Source: Cordilura impudica (taxonomy: Eukaryota; Arthropoda; Insecta; Diptera; Scathophagidae). From it: a stretch of DNA of 64,000 nt. The DNA is taken from assembly GCA_963682025.1 (NCBI GenBank), contig OY821518.1, positions 125,388,800-125,452,799 of the forward strand, written 5' to 3'. This document shows positions 1-11,072 of the stretch, piece after piece. The notes beneath the pieces are model-generated. The model searched no databases. It saw only the letters and a list, made by a program, of their open reading frames with translations, and was not told the DNA's origin. A program made the position numbers and the translations under genes. Position 1 is the first letter of the stretch. Every line of letters starts with the position of its first letter.

Positions 1-1074
1 TTTAATCGGCAGTTTTTCGTTGGGATAAAAGATAATCGCTTATTGAGAAAACGGGCATTAATCTGTTTGGCCCTCAACGATTTAAATTAAATTGTTAAAG
101 AATTCTTTCGAAGGAAATTTCATTGACGTCTTTGTTCAAATGCAATTGATTTAAGCTATTTCGAATCAACTAATATTTTCTCAATCCATCATGTAGGGTA
201 CACAAATCGAAACAATACAACACTTTCTTTCTTTCACCATCACAGCATTGTGATAGTTATTTAAAAAAATATTTCTTATTTTTCTAAATTATCTTCATGT
301 TTGAGGAAGTACAAAATATGGTCGATGGCGTAAAATCTTGTTATTTATTTTATTTTTGTAAGCAATTCACACCTCATAAATCATAAATCGTGTCTAATGT
401 ATATAACTAACTAACGACAACAACAAATACCATATAATGATGATGATGGTGATGATGATGCATCTGTTGTAATTGCAATAATATCGACTGCCACAGCAGC
501 AGAATTCCCTTTTCTGTCTCAAGTAGTAGTTGCATTGTCCACTCTCTCACACACACACTTACAACCAGGGCACTTACATATTTATCGATGTGGATATTGT
601 ATTTCACTAAAAGCTTGTTAACAACCTTTAATGCTATTACTTGCATTAAACATCAAAGAAAATGCATTTAACAGTTTTTAAAATGTGGCATTGTTTTTTT
701 ATATGAGTCTCAAATGATTTTTTTTTTGTATTGATTTGCAAAAGTACATTCTATTTGCCTGTATTTACGATCTAGGAAAGGACAATTTGAAACAAAATTA
801 TTAATTATTAACTGCTACGAAGATTCAGCTTCCCCTTGAAGGTCGCGGGTGCAACGCTGATATGTGACGGCCCGTTTTTCAATCAAGTTATAATTTAACT
901 CAGTCCTTTAAAAATTTTTTGAAATTCACAGGCCAAATTTTAATCGAACATGACCAATAGGGGCCAAGGTATAGCATCGTGTAATTTTTATACCTAGACC
1001 ATGTCCCATTGCATACGACCACCTCCCCATATTTGACACAGATTTTGTGAAAGATTTTATAAAATGATGTATGT
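1..1074. other. AT-rich non-coding stretch
   Basis: No coding region or recognised transposon is visible here. It contains a short ATG/GATG microsatellite near 436-460 and a CA-rich run near 547-560. The short open frames over the microsatellite are low-complexity His or Asp runs and are not credible genes. Confidence 0.6.
436..460. repeat. (ATG)n microsatellite
   Basis: Short imperfect trinucleotide array of gat/gatg units. On the minus strand it produces a poly-His run in a spurious open frame. Confidence 0.8.
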
Positions 1075-1583
1075 CAAATTAAAGATGGGTCTACGTCAAA
1101 TATTTTTGGTAGTTAAAAACAGCAGCACAAAGTCATTATACCCAATACCACTATTACGTAGACCTATCTTTAATTATACCGGTCGACTCAGAATCACTTT
1201 CTGAATCGATTTAGCGATGTCCGTCCGTCCGTCCGTCTGTGTGTCCATGTAAAGCTTGTAATCAAACAACAGGTCACAAATGTGAATATATTTTGATGAA
1301 ATTTGGTATGTTAGCTTTCATCGATCATAGGATGAACGCTGTTGAAATTGGTGAAATTCGGTCCATGTTGAGACCTAGTCCCCACACAAATGACGCCTAT
1401 GAAATCGACATAAATTGCCATAAGATCCAAATTATCGTATAGATCTCAGTCAAACTGGGTTTGTATGTGTATATTATATCCATTAATCAGTAGTCCAAAA
1501 ATAATCCCCATTGGACAATTCTTAGTCATAGGCCCCATATAGAGCTGCTTCCCGATGTTCACTTAAATCTATCAAAAAATAAA
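1075..1583 (-). mobile_element. Family 1 (DINE-1-like) fold-back fragment
   Basis: A short forward piece of the family 1 3' end (1075-1156, with the conserved agcagcacaaagtcatta) is joined directly to a reverse-oriented family 1 segment (about 1157-1583). The reverse segment holds the (GTCC)n array near 1220 and the block that other copies have upstream of it. The two pieces repeat the motif taaagatgggtct in inverted orientation, so this junction is a snap-back. No coding capacity. Family assignment is by direct comparison with other copies in this window. Confidence 0.75.
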
Positions 1584-2200
1584 ACAAGTAAGAAAATTAT
1601 AGTCGGTCTAGACCGACTATATGATACCCTATACCATGCGTTTAGAGACCCTATTTCATAGGCCCACCTAACTGGACATAGAAAATAAGCATAAACCAAA
1701 TTTGTGTGGGATTTTTATTAATTTTTTTGGCTGCAGATATGCAAAAGTTCATATCGGATGCTATATCTATATGGGGACTAGGCCCAAAAATGGACCGATC
1801 TTGACTATGTTCGGTAAAGTCTCTTGTATTTTGCAAAAATATATACAAACAAAATTTGAGAAGAATCAGTGCAATATTTTTGTTTTTTGATAGATTTAAG
1901 TGAAGATCGGGAAGCAGCTCTATGTGGGGCATATGACTAAGAGTTGTCCCATAGGGACCATGTTTGGACTACTCATTAATGGATGTAATAAACGCATACA
2001 AACCCAATTTGATTAAGATCTATATGACAATTTGGATCTTATGGCAATTTATGTCGATTTCATAGTGGTCATTTGTAAGGGCACTAGGTCTAAACATGGA
2101 CCGAATTTCACCAATATCAATAGCGTTCATTTCATGGCCGATAAAAACTTAGATACCAAATTTTATCAAAATATATTCATAAGTGCGACCTGTAGTTTGA
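1584..2200 (+). mobile_element. Family 1 (DINE-1-like) element, 3' truncated
   Basis: Begins with the family 5' signature acaagtaagaaaattatag, then the palindrome around 1602-1620 and the sub-terminal block gataccctataccatgcg. It follows the family consensus until about 2200, where it stops before the usual GTCY microsatellite and 3' end. It abuts the reverse fragment head to head. The open frames over it are chance frames shared by all copies. Confidence 0.85.
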
Positions 2201-2394
2201 GGCTGAATCTTCGCAGCAGTTACTTGAAAGACGCAGCAACCTCCACTAACATGCTTGAGGACCAATGGAAACTTTTGAACTGGAAAAATCTATATCAAAT
2301 ATCTCAAACATTTATCGGCTCCTGTTTAACATAGCCGAAAAAAATATGATATGATGACGTCAATGACATGATGACTAAAAAAAAAATCAAGTTG

Positions 2395-3695
2395 GAGGGA
2401 AACTGTTCAAATATATACAATTTTTGTTGTATCAAGAAGGATCTAACACCACTTTTCTTTACCCATTTTACGATCCAGTTGCGGTAACCACACGTTCATA
2501 ATATCTCTTGTCATTCAGGCCTTTTTGTTTGATTTCCAAATTACTAGTAAGTCTGCGATTGCGGGTTTCTTAAATGCTCGAGGTGGAGCAGCTTTTCCAA
2601 CTACTAAAGAGACTTCCTTTTTCCCTGTCATGCTAACACAGAAAAGCACCGATAACCTTTCCTTAGCCAGTTTACCTGCTGTACATTTCATGTTTTTAAA
2701 AGTTAGTGTTTTATTGGGAAGTGCTCTATAGAATAGACTGCTTTCATCAGCATTGTACACAATTTCGGGTTTAAACCCGCGAAGCAATAATTGTTGTCTT
2801 TCTCTAAACTGATTAACATCATCTTCAGACACAGACGCTGCTTTGCCACAAACTGCTTTAAAACTTTTACGCCAATTCTGCAGCCATCCGTTTGATGCAA
2901 CAAACGTTGTCATTCCCAATTTTGTGGTGATTTGTTTGGCTTTTTCTTGAACTAGAGGTCTAGACACTGGAATGTTTTTTGATCGTAATTTGGAAAACCA
3001 TTAAAGGCACAGTTTGTCAACTTTTAGTTATCCGACGGATATCTAAAATCTTTTTTTTTTTGTTTAGAATTAGTACCCGACTACCACTTCAACAGTAAAT
3101 TTTCCCTGTTTCTCAATATGTTGGCTACTTGAGATTTTCTGATATCAAATCTTTGAAAGAAGATCAATAGAGATTAAATCTACACTTAAATACACACATA
3201 CATACAATTACATAATTACAAACCTTTCTTTGAGGATTCAATAATTTCCACTTTTTCTTTTAATGTCAAACACTTTCGTGTTGAAGCCATTTTTCACAAT
3301 AAACACCAATAAATTTAATTCAACCACAAAAAGTAAATTCCGTGAATCCCCAACACACAGCAGAAAAACATATATATGTATTGTAGTTGCTTCAGAGTAG
3401 CCAAATGAATAATACTTGAAAACAAACCAAAAATATGCAAAAGCGTTGCCAGATTTACGAAAGTAAACAAAAACATTTAAAATATATTTTGTGATTCAAC
3501 GAAAATGTCCACATAATGGAGGGTTTTTAACCAAAATATATACATATGTTTGTCCATTTCCATATAAGGGAGTGTCCACCTGTGGAAGATTTATTCACAT
3601 GGAAATTTTTATTTGCTGTTACGTGTCCGAGTTTTTGTCCATTAAAGGGAGGTGTTCGCTATAGGGAGTGTCCACTATAGGGAGTTTTCACTGTA
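2395..3695 (-). mobile_element. pogo/Tigger-like DNA transposon, one end preserved
   Basis: The 5' end on the minus strand lies at 3693, where the sequence reads CAGTGAAAACTCCCTATAG, followed outward by TA, as expected for pogo-group termini and their TA target site. Non-coding terminal sequence with several 'gggagtgtcca' repeats spans about 3510-3693. The transposase relic lies inside. The other terminus was not found; the element appears cut near 2395 next to unrelated sequence, so it is a truncated relic. Confidence 0.75.
2440..3290 (-). pseudogene. pogo/Tigger-type (CENP-B-like) transposase relic
   Basis: Minus-strand reading begins MASTRKCLTLKEKVEIIESS at 3290, typical of the N-terminal psq/CENP-B helix-turn-helix of Tigger proteins. 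A possible splice donor follows near 3228. Coding similarity resumes near 3010 and runs as a 150-residue open frame (2967-2515). That frame contains SRPLVQEKAKQ (the second CENP-B-type helix-turn-helix) and then YNADESSLFYRALPNKTL, which holds the first catalytic aspartate of the DDE domain. A premature stop after WKSNKKA is followed in another frame by similarity to the next segment (MNVWLPQLDRKM), so the gene is frameshifted. The second catalytic block is barely recognisable and the last third is missing. Inactive; the family call is from protein motifs. Confidence 0.85.
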
Positions 3696-4471
3696 ATTAA
3701 GTCAAATCAACTTTAAGTAACCAAACTTGTGTGTCTTCCACTAAAATAAAGTCGATTTAACATACCTGTACATCGTTGCATATTTCGGGAAACCCGTAAT
3801 TGTAAATGTCCGAATACTTTTGTTGGCACTTATGGTTGCCATACTGCGTTTCTAACGTTGTAAACAAAAAATTTAAGTAGAAACGTTCCGTAATTTCTTT
3901 GAAAACAGTAAAATCCCCAATGTTTCAATGTTAAAAAGTTCGTAATTCAAAATATTTTATTAAAAATTTTATTAAGTTTTAAAATTTACATTTTCAAGTG
4001 TACGAATACTTTTTTTCGTAAAACTAAACTAATAAATAACGTAATAATTTATTAGAAAAAAAAAAATAATAATTCAGTTAGTTAATGTTTTCTGTTTTTT
4101 TTTTTTTTGTAGTATGAGAGTTTTAATACTCCATGTGCGGAGGCCTTTCTAGAAAGTGTATATAGAGTATATGTACATTTTATATACATATATTAGCATG
4201 GAGCGACATAATAATTGCTCGAAAATCATTGCGGCTCTTCGCGGGATCTATATAAATAGTTCTAAAAACACTGTAAATGTGCGAAATTTTAAGTAAATCA
4301 GATTTAATCTCTATGGTTCCCGCAGCCACTAAACATTTTGAAAATGGAATATTTTATGTTAAAGCAATATCAAACTCTTTTTTCTTACTGCTTTCTACTT
4401 GATCATAATTGTATATATTTATTTGTTAGGATATCTCTAACATTATTTTTCGGAGGACGGTGGGCATTACT
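3696..4471. other. AT-rich non-coding stretch
   Basis: Long A/T runs (for example near 4060 and 4100) and no recognisable coding or repeat family. Nothing supportable beyond AT richness. Confidence 0.5.
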
Positions 4472-7400
4472 GTGGGTCAAATTGTAGGGGGCCGAAAAAA
4501 TCTCCAGAGGCTCATCGCGAATCTGGTACTATGGGCCATAACAAATATATTTGCCCAAGGAACGCTCCAAAATTTCGATGAAAAGTCGATTTATGTCGTA
4601 TATGGGTACCCCAAATTTCGATGAAAAATAAATTTATGTCGTATATTGGTACCCATATACGACCTATATCGATTTCATTAAATTTAAGTCAAAAAATTCG
4701 TTTTTTTATATTTGTTCATTCAAAGAGTAAATAAAATCAAGTAAGAATGTTAAATTCGGCTGTGTCGAATCTTTGATACCCTCCACCTCGGTTTGAGTCT
4801 TGATAATAAATTTAAACAAAATATTGGAAAAAGTAAACAATTTGTTAAACTTAATACCAAATTATTTCAGCAAATTCTTTGGGTTGGTTTTCGTCTTTTC
4901 TATTATTTCGGATTTATTTCGGTGTTTGCTTTTTGGTCATTGTGGTTGTTGATCGGCATGCATTTAGGTTATATGACATAACTTCTCGTTTAATTTAGTT
5001 TTTGCTAATTAAATAGCTCGCCCTAACCTCAATTGCAAAGGTATTGGTTGTGCAGGGTGGCTATATGCATTAAATCGTGCTAATTGGAGATGGCTGTATA
5101 GTTTCTTTTAACTGGCCAAATATTTCTTCATTGCGGCCATATAGGTCGGATGGAATAACAAAATAATAACCAAAAAAAAGCTCTCTCAACTTTTTTATTA
5201 AAATATTCCCATGTTTGGAAAACATAGAGAATAAATTTATAATAATAAATATTCAAATTAGGGATGTCAAAAGCAAAAAACCAAATGTCCCAAACATTTT
5301 AAATAAAATAATTCGTTCTCTTTATTTTCTGAAAAACTTCAAATTTTCATCCAAAAAAAAATATGAAAATTTATATATAAATAACATTCTCATCAAATTG
5401 CGTTGATTTATGTAACAATTTTTATGTTCGCAATTCTTAAGTATAATTTGAGGTTTTGTAAAATTCATTGAATTTTAATTAATGTTTTCTGTAGTCCGAT
5501 TCTGTAAATTTCAACGATCCGACAATCGCAAAATATATCGACAGCTATTGTTGTTTGCACTAAGGATTAAGTGATTCACTAAGTACAGACATCATAACGA
5601 CAGTCGACATCTCTATTTTTCTATTTATTTAAATTGTAAACGAGTGGCATCTCTGTCAAAATAAGCGAAAAACACAGGATGATTTTATGTTTATGTTTAA
5701 TATTTTTATTTTTTTTACTAATATTTCTATTTATTTCAAAATGAAATAATGAACTTTTTATTTTTTTATTTATATAAAAAAATTTTTAATGAAAGCGAAA
5801 TATTTTCACGATTTTCTGATTTTTATTTATGTATGACGACATTTCAACCTAAAAATTTAAGTTTTTATCGATTGAATAAACAACACAAAAATGGTTGTCG
5901 TTTAGATAACAACAACAGCTGACTTTAACAATAGCGAATATTGTTTGAAAATTTTACTGATAATTTTGCTATTTTCTTTTTTTAACGATTCGACTATCGT
6001 TAAAGGAAGTTACTGAAAAGCTATTATGCCAATGCCAATATTTTTTTTAAATGTAAACATTTTTTTAATGTAAACATATTTGGTGTTTTTTTTTTTGGAA
6101 TTTCAATTTGTGTTTAACGAATAAAATTTATATGTATATTAAAGATGCAATTGATGTCTTCTAAATTTAAAATTATTATTTCCGAAGTTTTGGTATGATT
6201 TTCTGAAATTCGGTTAAAATTTTCTAATTTATAATTTGAAATTTTAATTCCAGTTTTTAGAATTGATATTTTCTAAAATTTGAATGGAAAATTTAAAAAG
6301 TGCAAGCTTGTATTTATGTGAATAATAATGATTTAGTAATTATAAACAATTTTTAAAAATTAGATGTAATCGAAATCAGATATTTTTTAGGTAAAGCAAA
6401 ATAATAATTATAATAATTCTATATAACTATGTAGAACTGTTTTGAAAGCAAAAAACCCATTGATAAACTCGGTAACTCTATTTTATAAAGACAACAAAAA
6501 GTTAACATGCCAAACTTATGTTCATATTTGTAAAAGAATAATGATATCTAGTCTGTATGATATCTAGTCGAAAATATTGACATTCATGTTAAAATAGAAA
6601 TAACTATTGCAAAGCTAATTAGAACAAACAAAAATTGTGCCGCCATCTACTGTGGCATAGTCACGCTCAGCAAAATGAAGTGACACTCTGTTAATGCAAA
6701 AGATATGTATTTTCTCACAACAAAATATTACAGAATTTTATGTAAATAAAATAATATACCGATTTATTTCTAAAGTGCAGCTATTATGGATATACATATA
6801 TAGAATATATGTATATTATTTGTATTATTTAATATGTGTATGGATGTATATGTAAATATTACACACAAAAAATTCTACATCAAACGTTATTTTTGTGTTT
6901 TTCTCTTTAAATAAATTAAAACATAATTTTTTTTTTTGCTAAAATTACACTGTTTTTTTTTTTATTAACAACTAGGTATTTTAGCATTACCTGCTTTAGA
7001 TGCTGGTGAATTTTTACTCCCTTTATATTAACTCATAGTGTCTGCTTGTCGAAAAAATTTTGGGTCGATTTTAACCCCTTTCCCGTGACCCAATCGATCT
7101 GAATCTTTGCATGCAGGCTCGTGGCAATGACAGAAATGATCTATTAAATTTAGTGATGGCAAAACAATGGAAACTTTTAAATTTTTCTACCAGAGTTGAT
7201 AAAAAAAATGTACAAAGGGTTAGTTTTAATTATATTATTACCACAACGACCACAAAAACAACAAGTCCAGCTGCGACAACAATACAACATTTAGAATAAC
7301 AACAAGAACAATATGGAAATATCATATTTTTCATTTTTTTTTTACTTTTTCAGAGATTTCCATGGACCTGTTCCACCGATTTTAATAATTTTTGAAATAA

Positions 7401-8146
7401 AAATGTTCCCAAAAGTTTGATGAATCGTTCTCACTAAAAATGATGACCCTAGCTATCCTATTGAGGGCGTGAGAAGAACAACATAGAAAATTATATTTTT
7501 TCAAGAAGAGCACCCTAGCTGCCCGATTGATGCCGTCATGGTGATTTCCAGACGGACAGACGGACATCGCTATATCAACTCCGGTTGTTATAAGGATCAC
7601 AAATATATATATTTTATGGGGTCCAAAATTTTTTTTCTAATTATTACAAACGGAATGACAAACTTATATATACCCTCTGCACACTGGAGTGGAGGGTATA
7701 AAAATGAATTTTTTGACTTAAATTCGTATATGGGTAACCCACATAATTTTCAGCGCTGAATATTTTGGGCTATTTCAAATATGGGAAAGTTAAAGATGCG
7801 TTGATTTGTGCAATAATTTCGTCAATTTTCCCCAAACAGAAGAAAAAAATCCACAAAAATTCACGAAAACGCCTCCTGGCGGCTGCTAAAACTAAAAATA
7901 AATGTGAGAAATTGATTTTCCGACACAAAAAAACCCCCGGTATACCCATTTTCAATATTTTTTTTACATTTGAACGAGTACTATGGAAAATATCATGAAT
8001 TTATTTTCATCGAAACTTGGCAGGCTCGAAAATGATTTTAGAGGTATGGTTCCTTGGACAAATACACTTGTTATGGCCTATAGGAACAGAATCGCGGTTA
8101 ACCCATGGAGATTTTTTCGGCTCCCTACAATTTGACCCACGATAAT
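4472..8146. mobile_element. Long inverted-repeat (fold-back) element split by family 2
   Basis: The segment from about 4472 to 4598 is the reverse complement, with modest divergence, of about 8013-8139; both contain gggtcaaattgtagg and ccataacaa. An inner pair also matches: 4650-4705 against 7703-7745 (shared cccatatacga and aagtcaaaaaatt). The arms therefore flank the family 2 element at 4738-7702, which sits at or near the former loop. Within the left arm a roughly 45-bp unit ending in gtcgtatat is tandemly duplicated (about 4570-4655). No coding sequence is recognised. The element class is unknown. Confidence 0.7.
4738..7702 (+). mobile_element. Family 2 (DINE-1-like) composite element
   Basis: The 5' end at 4738 reads caagtaagaatgttaaattc, followed by a small hairpin (attcggc/gtcgaat) and the sub-terminal block gataccctccacc. 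The 3' end at about 7545-7702 has a GACGGACA array, then atcgctatatcaactcc, then accctctgcacactgg and the closing ggagtggagggtata. That closing block is the inverted partner of the 5' block. This architecture (sub-terminal inverted repeats, GTCY array, 3' stem) is that of the DINE-1/mini-me/Helentron group. From about 6140 on, the sequence recurs at 13018-14559 (reverse) and 49849-50975. The part 4990-6140 has no second copy here and may be a separate insertion. Confidence 0.7.
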
Positions 8147-8149
8147 ATA

Positions 8150-8283
8150 TGTGATCCTCTCCGAGAAAAGGGACCTAGTGTGTGAAAATTAAGTTTTGGT
8201 ACCCTATTAGGTACCAGAATCTACAGTTTTTGACACAACCCGTTTTTTGACACACTAGGTCCGTTTTCTCGGGGAAGGTCACA
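8150..8283. repeat. Palindromic MITE, 134 bp
   Basis: Left arm 8150-8190 and right arm 8243-8283 are inverted repeats of about 40 bp with few mismatches; each holds the core gacctagtgtgt or its complement. The centre carries a second small palindrome around 8199-8214 (ggtaccctattaggtacc). The unit would fold into a nearly complete hairpin. It lies just outside the right arm of the fold-back element. No target duplication was recognised with confidence. Confidence 0.75.
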
Positions 8284-9986
8284 TCTATATATATTAGGGT
8301 GACAGTGGTTTGGATGAAAAAAATTTTGGTCGAATTTTGGCTGTGCAGGTCGGATTATTGTGAACTTGGATCGAAAAGTTTAGTGGGCAAAATTTGAGCC
8401 AAATCGGACAATGGACGCGCATTGAGTTCAAAGTTCAAATACGCATTTATATGTAAAAATTTTCAAAAAAAATCATTTTTTACAAAAATTTTGATATTAA
8501 TGATTGCGTTTCAATTAAATTAATTAAAGAACCATAATTTAGAGTAAATTATCTTTCTAATAAAATAAGAAAACCTATAAGCGGTAGAAAAACAGCAGAA
8601 GTTATATCAAGTTCCCCAGGCAATAAATGGGTCGCAGACCACTTGGTTAAGAGAATCGAGCTCACATTTTTAAAGATATTGAAATAATTTACAGCGATAA
8701 TATTTTTGTATTTTAATGATCCCAAAATGATCTTATGTAAAGTAATTTGCATCTCGTCTATTATTATGCCATTCTAAATTAAAGTCAAAACAGTACGTTT
8801 TTTTTAGTACTATTTCAAAATCTTCAATTTTACTTTTTCAAAAATTTTGTTCAAGAAATTTACCGAAAGCAACGATGGGACTTTAAGGTCTTATTACCAA
8901 GATATATGTGATTAAAACTGCCGAATATTGCAGGTATCCTATGTTTAAGTTGGCGAGGGCAGCGTTTTTATTTCAGCGGATTTGAAGAAACATTTGATTT
9001 TTCATACTTTTTCAACTTTTAGACTACATCTTTTTGCTGTTTTCATATTTCATATATCTTTTCTCAAAATATTATACTACTTGATATAAGTTCTCAATCC
9101 TGGATTTTCAATTCAGCTTTTATAGAAGCCCCAGCACAATGTTGTTGAGAGAATGACAAATGTTTCGGTTGGTCAATTTTAATTATAAAAATTTAATAAT
9201 ACAATTGTCCCTATTATCATAAAGAGATGAACAATTTATCGGCGATTTCAATCTATATTGAATATGATTTATATGGTAAATAATATTATTTACATTAAAA
9301 ATTTAAATTTTGCGCAAAATTAACAAGTAATGAAATAAATAGGAATATATTTAATGATTCAATCTGATTATCGTTTAGCTATAAATAATTACAATATAAA
9401 CCTTGTGCATATTTCATGTTTTCAGAACAAAGCAGAAAAAGAAAAAAACCTTTCAATTTATAGTTCATTATTTTGATTACAATTCCCACCTTGCCGTTGT
9501 TAAATATTCTCCCCCGAAACCAAAATCAGTGATCTTTACTCTTTACAAATACAATATGCCACAACAGTGACCAAATGGAAATAAATGTAGAATAAGTACA
9601 CCTTCAGTTTAAGCAGACAAAAGCGATTGTGTTTTAACACCCAAAGAAAACCATTCAAAAAAAGATCGAGAGAGACAATTACTGAAAAGAATGGGAACTT
9701 AAAAGAATTAATTCAAATTAATTAAATTTTAAATGAAAGCTTTAGCTTGCGATTATCAAAGATTTGAATAAAATCCATATCAAGCGCCATATAAATAACT
9801 CTTTCTGCTTGGAGTTTAACCTCCCTCAGATACAGTGATAATATTAAGATTGTGAGTTATAATTAGTACGTTCAAGAACCTTTAAATTTAAGATTATAAT
9901 TGGACATAATCCTCTTATCAAAATTTGTAGCGAAACTAGTTTTTTTTCATATTCATTATTATCTTTGTTAAGTATGGATAGGATCT
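8284..9986. other. AT-rich non-coding stretch
   Basis: No coding relic or multi-copy family recognised. The part 8290-8420 is somewhat less AT-rich and looks like unassigned repeat DNA. The rest is AT-rich with no structure I can support. Confidence 0.5.
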
Positions 9987-11072
9987 CAGGGCAGTCCCAG
10001 AACAACCCGACTTGATAAAGTAATCACAACAAATTTAGAAAAAATTTCCATATTCCTCAACATAACCTCTTGTTAACGTGACACATTTTTCGCAGCGATA
10101 TTCAATAGCTTCGATACCCTGTTTATAGAACGAACTATTAGGCTCCTTAAAATAACCATCCACCTCTTCAATATTGGAAAATCTTTTACCATCAATCCAT
10201 TTTTTGGGAATAGAAAATAATCCGACGGAGCTTATTCTAGCGCAAAAGGTACGTGATGAACATTAATTCATAGATTTTCGCCATCGCAATAGTGGATGGG
10301 TGAACTGGTGAATTGCCTTGATGAAACAGCACTTTCTATTTCTCCAAATGCGGCCTCTTGTCTTTAGTTTCGTCACTTTTTGTAAATAATCAGTAAAAAT
10401 TATTCCATGCGCATCGCAAAACCTAGCCTGCTATAAACTGATTTGACTGTCCCTGTCTCAGGTATGAAGTGTTAAACCTATGTCTCATCCATGGTTATGA
10501 ATCGATGCAAAAACTTTGTTTTACAGCAGTGAAACATCGACAAATACTCTACTGAAACATCTTCACGAAGCTGTTTTTGTTCTATTGTTAGTGCGGAAAA
10601 ATTTCTTATCTCAAAATATTCGGTAAAATTGCGACACATAGCCCTTACTGAAATGCCTAATATTTCAAATAGCTCACGCACCTTCAGCCAACGATCATCC
10701 AGTACCATTTTGTGGATTTTTTTAACCGTTTCTGACGTTACCATGTCAATTGGCGAACAATTGATCGTACGTCCTCGTTTAACCTGGCAACACGCAAGAT
10801 TTTATAGTCGAAAATGAAGGAGCAGACTCCTCCAGACTAGAACCTAGGTCGGTTATAATATTGGTTGGACTGAGACCTTTCAAATAAATGTATTGAGTTA
10901 CGTAACGGTGACCAATTTTTTCCATGTTTACAAATTCACGAAGATCGTTTAATTTCGATGGCTCCAAAAAAAATCTAAACAACGCGATGCCTTGAAACTT
11001 TCAACATTTGTTATGCAAGGTTGCCACTTTTCACCAAAGTAATTTTTTTTAAACTACTGGGACTGCCCTCGT
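9987..11072 (-). mobile_element. mariner element with both termini, inactive
   Basis: Both ends are preserved as inverted repeats: AGGGCAGTCCCAG near 9988-10000 and its complement CTGGGACTGCCCT near 11057-11069, with TA just outside the right end. At about 1.08 kb it is shorter than the 1.25-1.3 kb usual for mariner, which implies internal deletions. Confidence 0.9.
10020..10982 (-). pseudogene. mariner transposase pseudogene
   Basis: Read on the minus strand, the N-terminal part contains VNMEKIGHRYVTQYIYLKGL and SAPSFSTIK, the helix-turn-helix region of mariner transposases. It shifts frame near 10790. The next segment (10744-10478) carries VKKIHKMVLDDRWLKVRELF and TIEQKQLREDVSVEYL, ending at FITMDET, where the aspartate-rich motif marks the first catalytic Asp. 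Further decayed coding runs to about 10020 and ends with YFKEPNSSFYKQGIEAIEYR and EKCVTLTRGYVE, the typical mariner C-terminus. There are several frameshifts, and much of the region between catalytic blocks is lost. Cut-and-paste transposase relic, not functional. Confidence 0.9.

Noticed and set aside
1220..1245. CRISPR-like array of short direct repeats
   Set aside because: The gtcc repeats are a microsatellite with no spacers and occur in all DINE-1-like copies.
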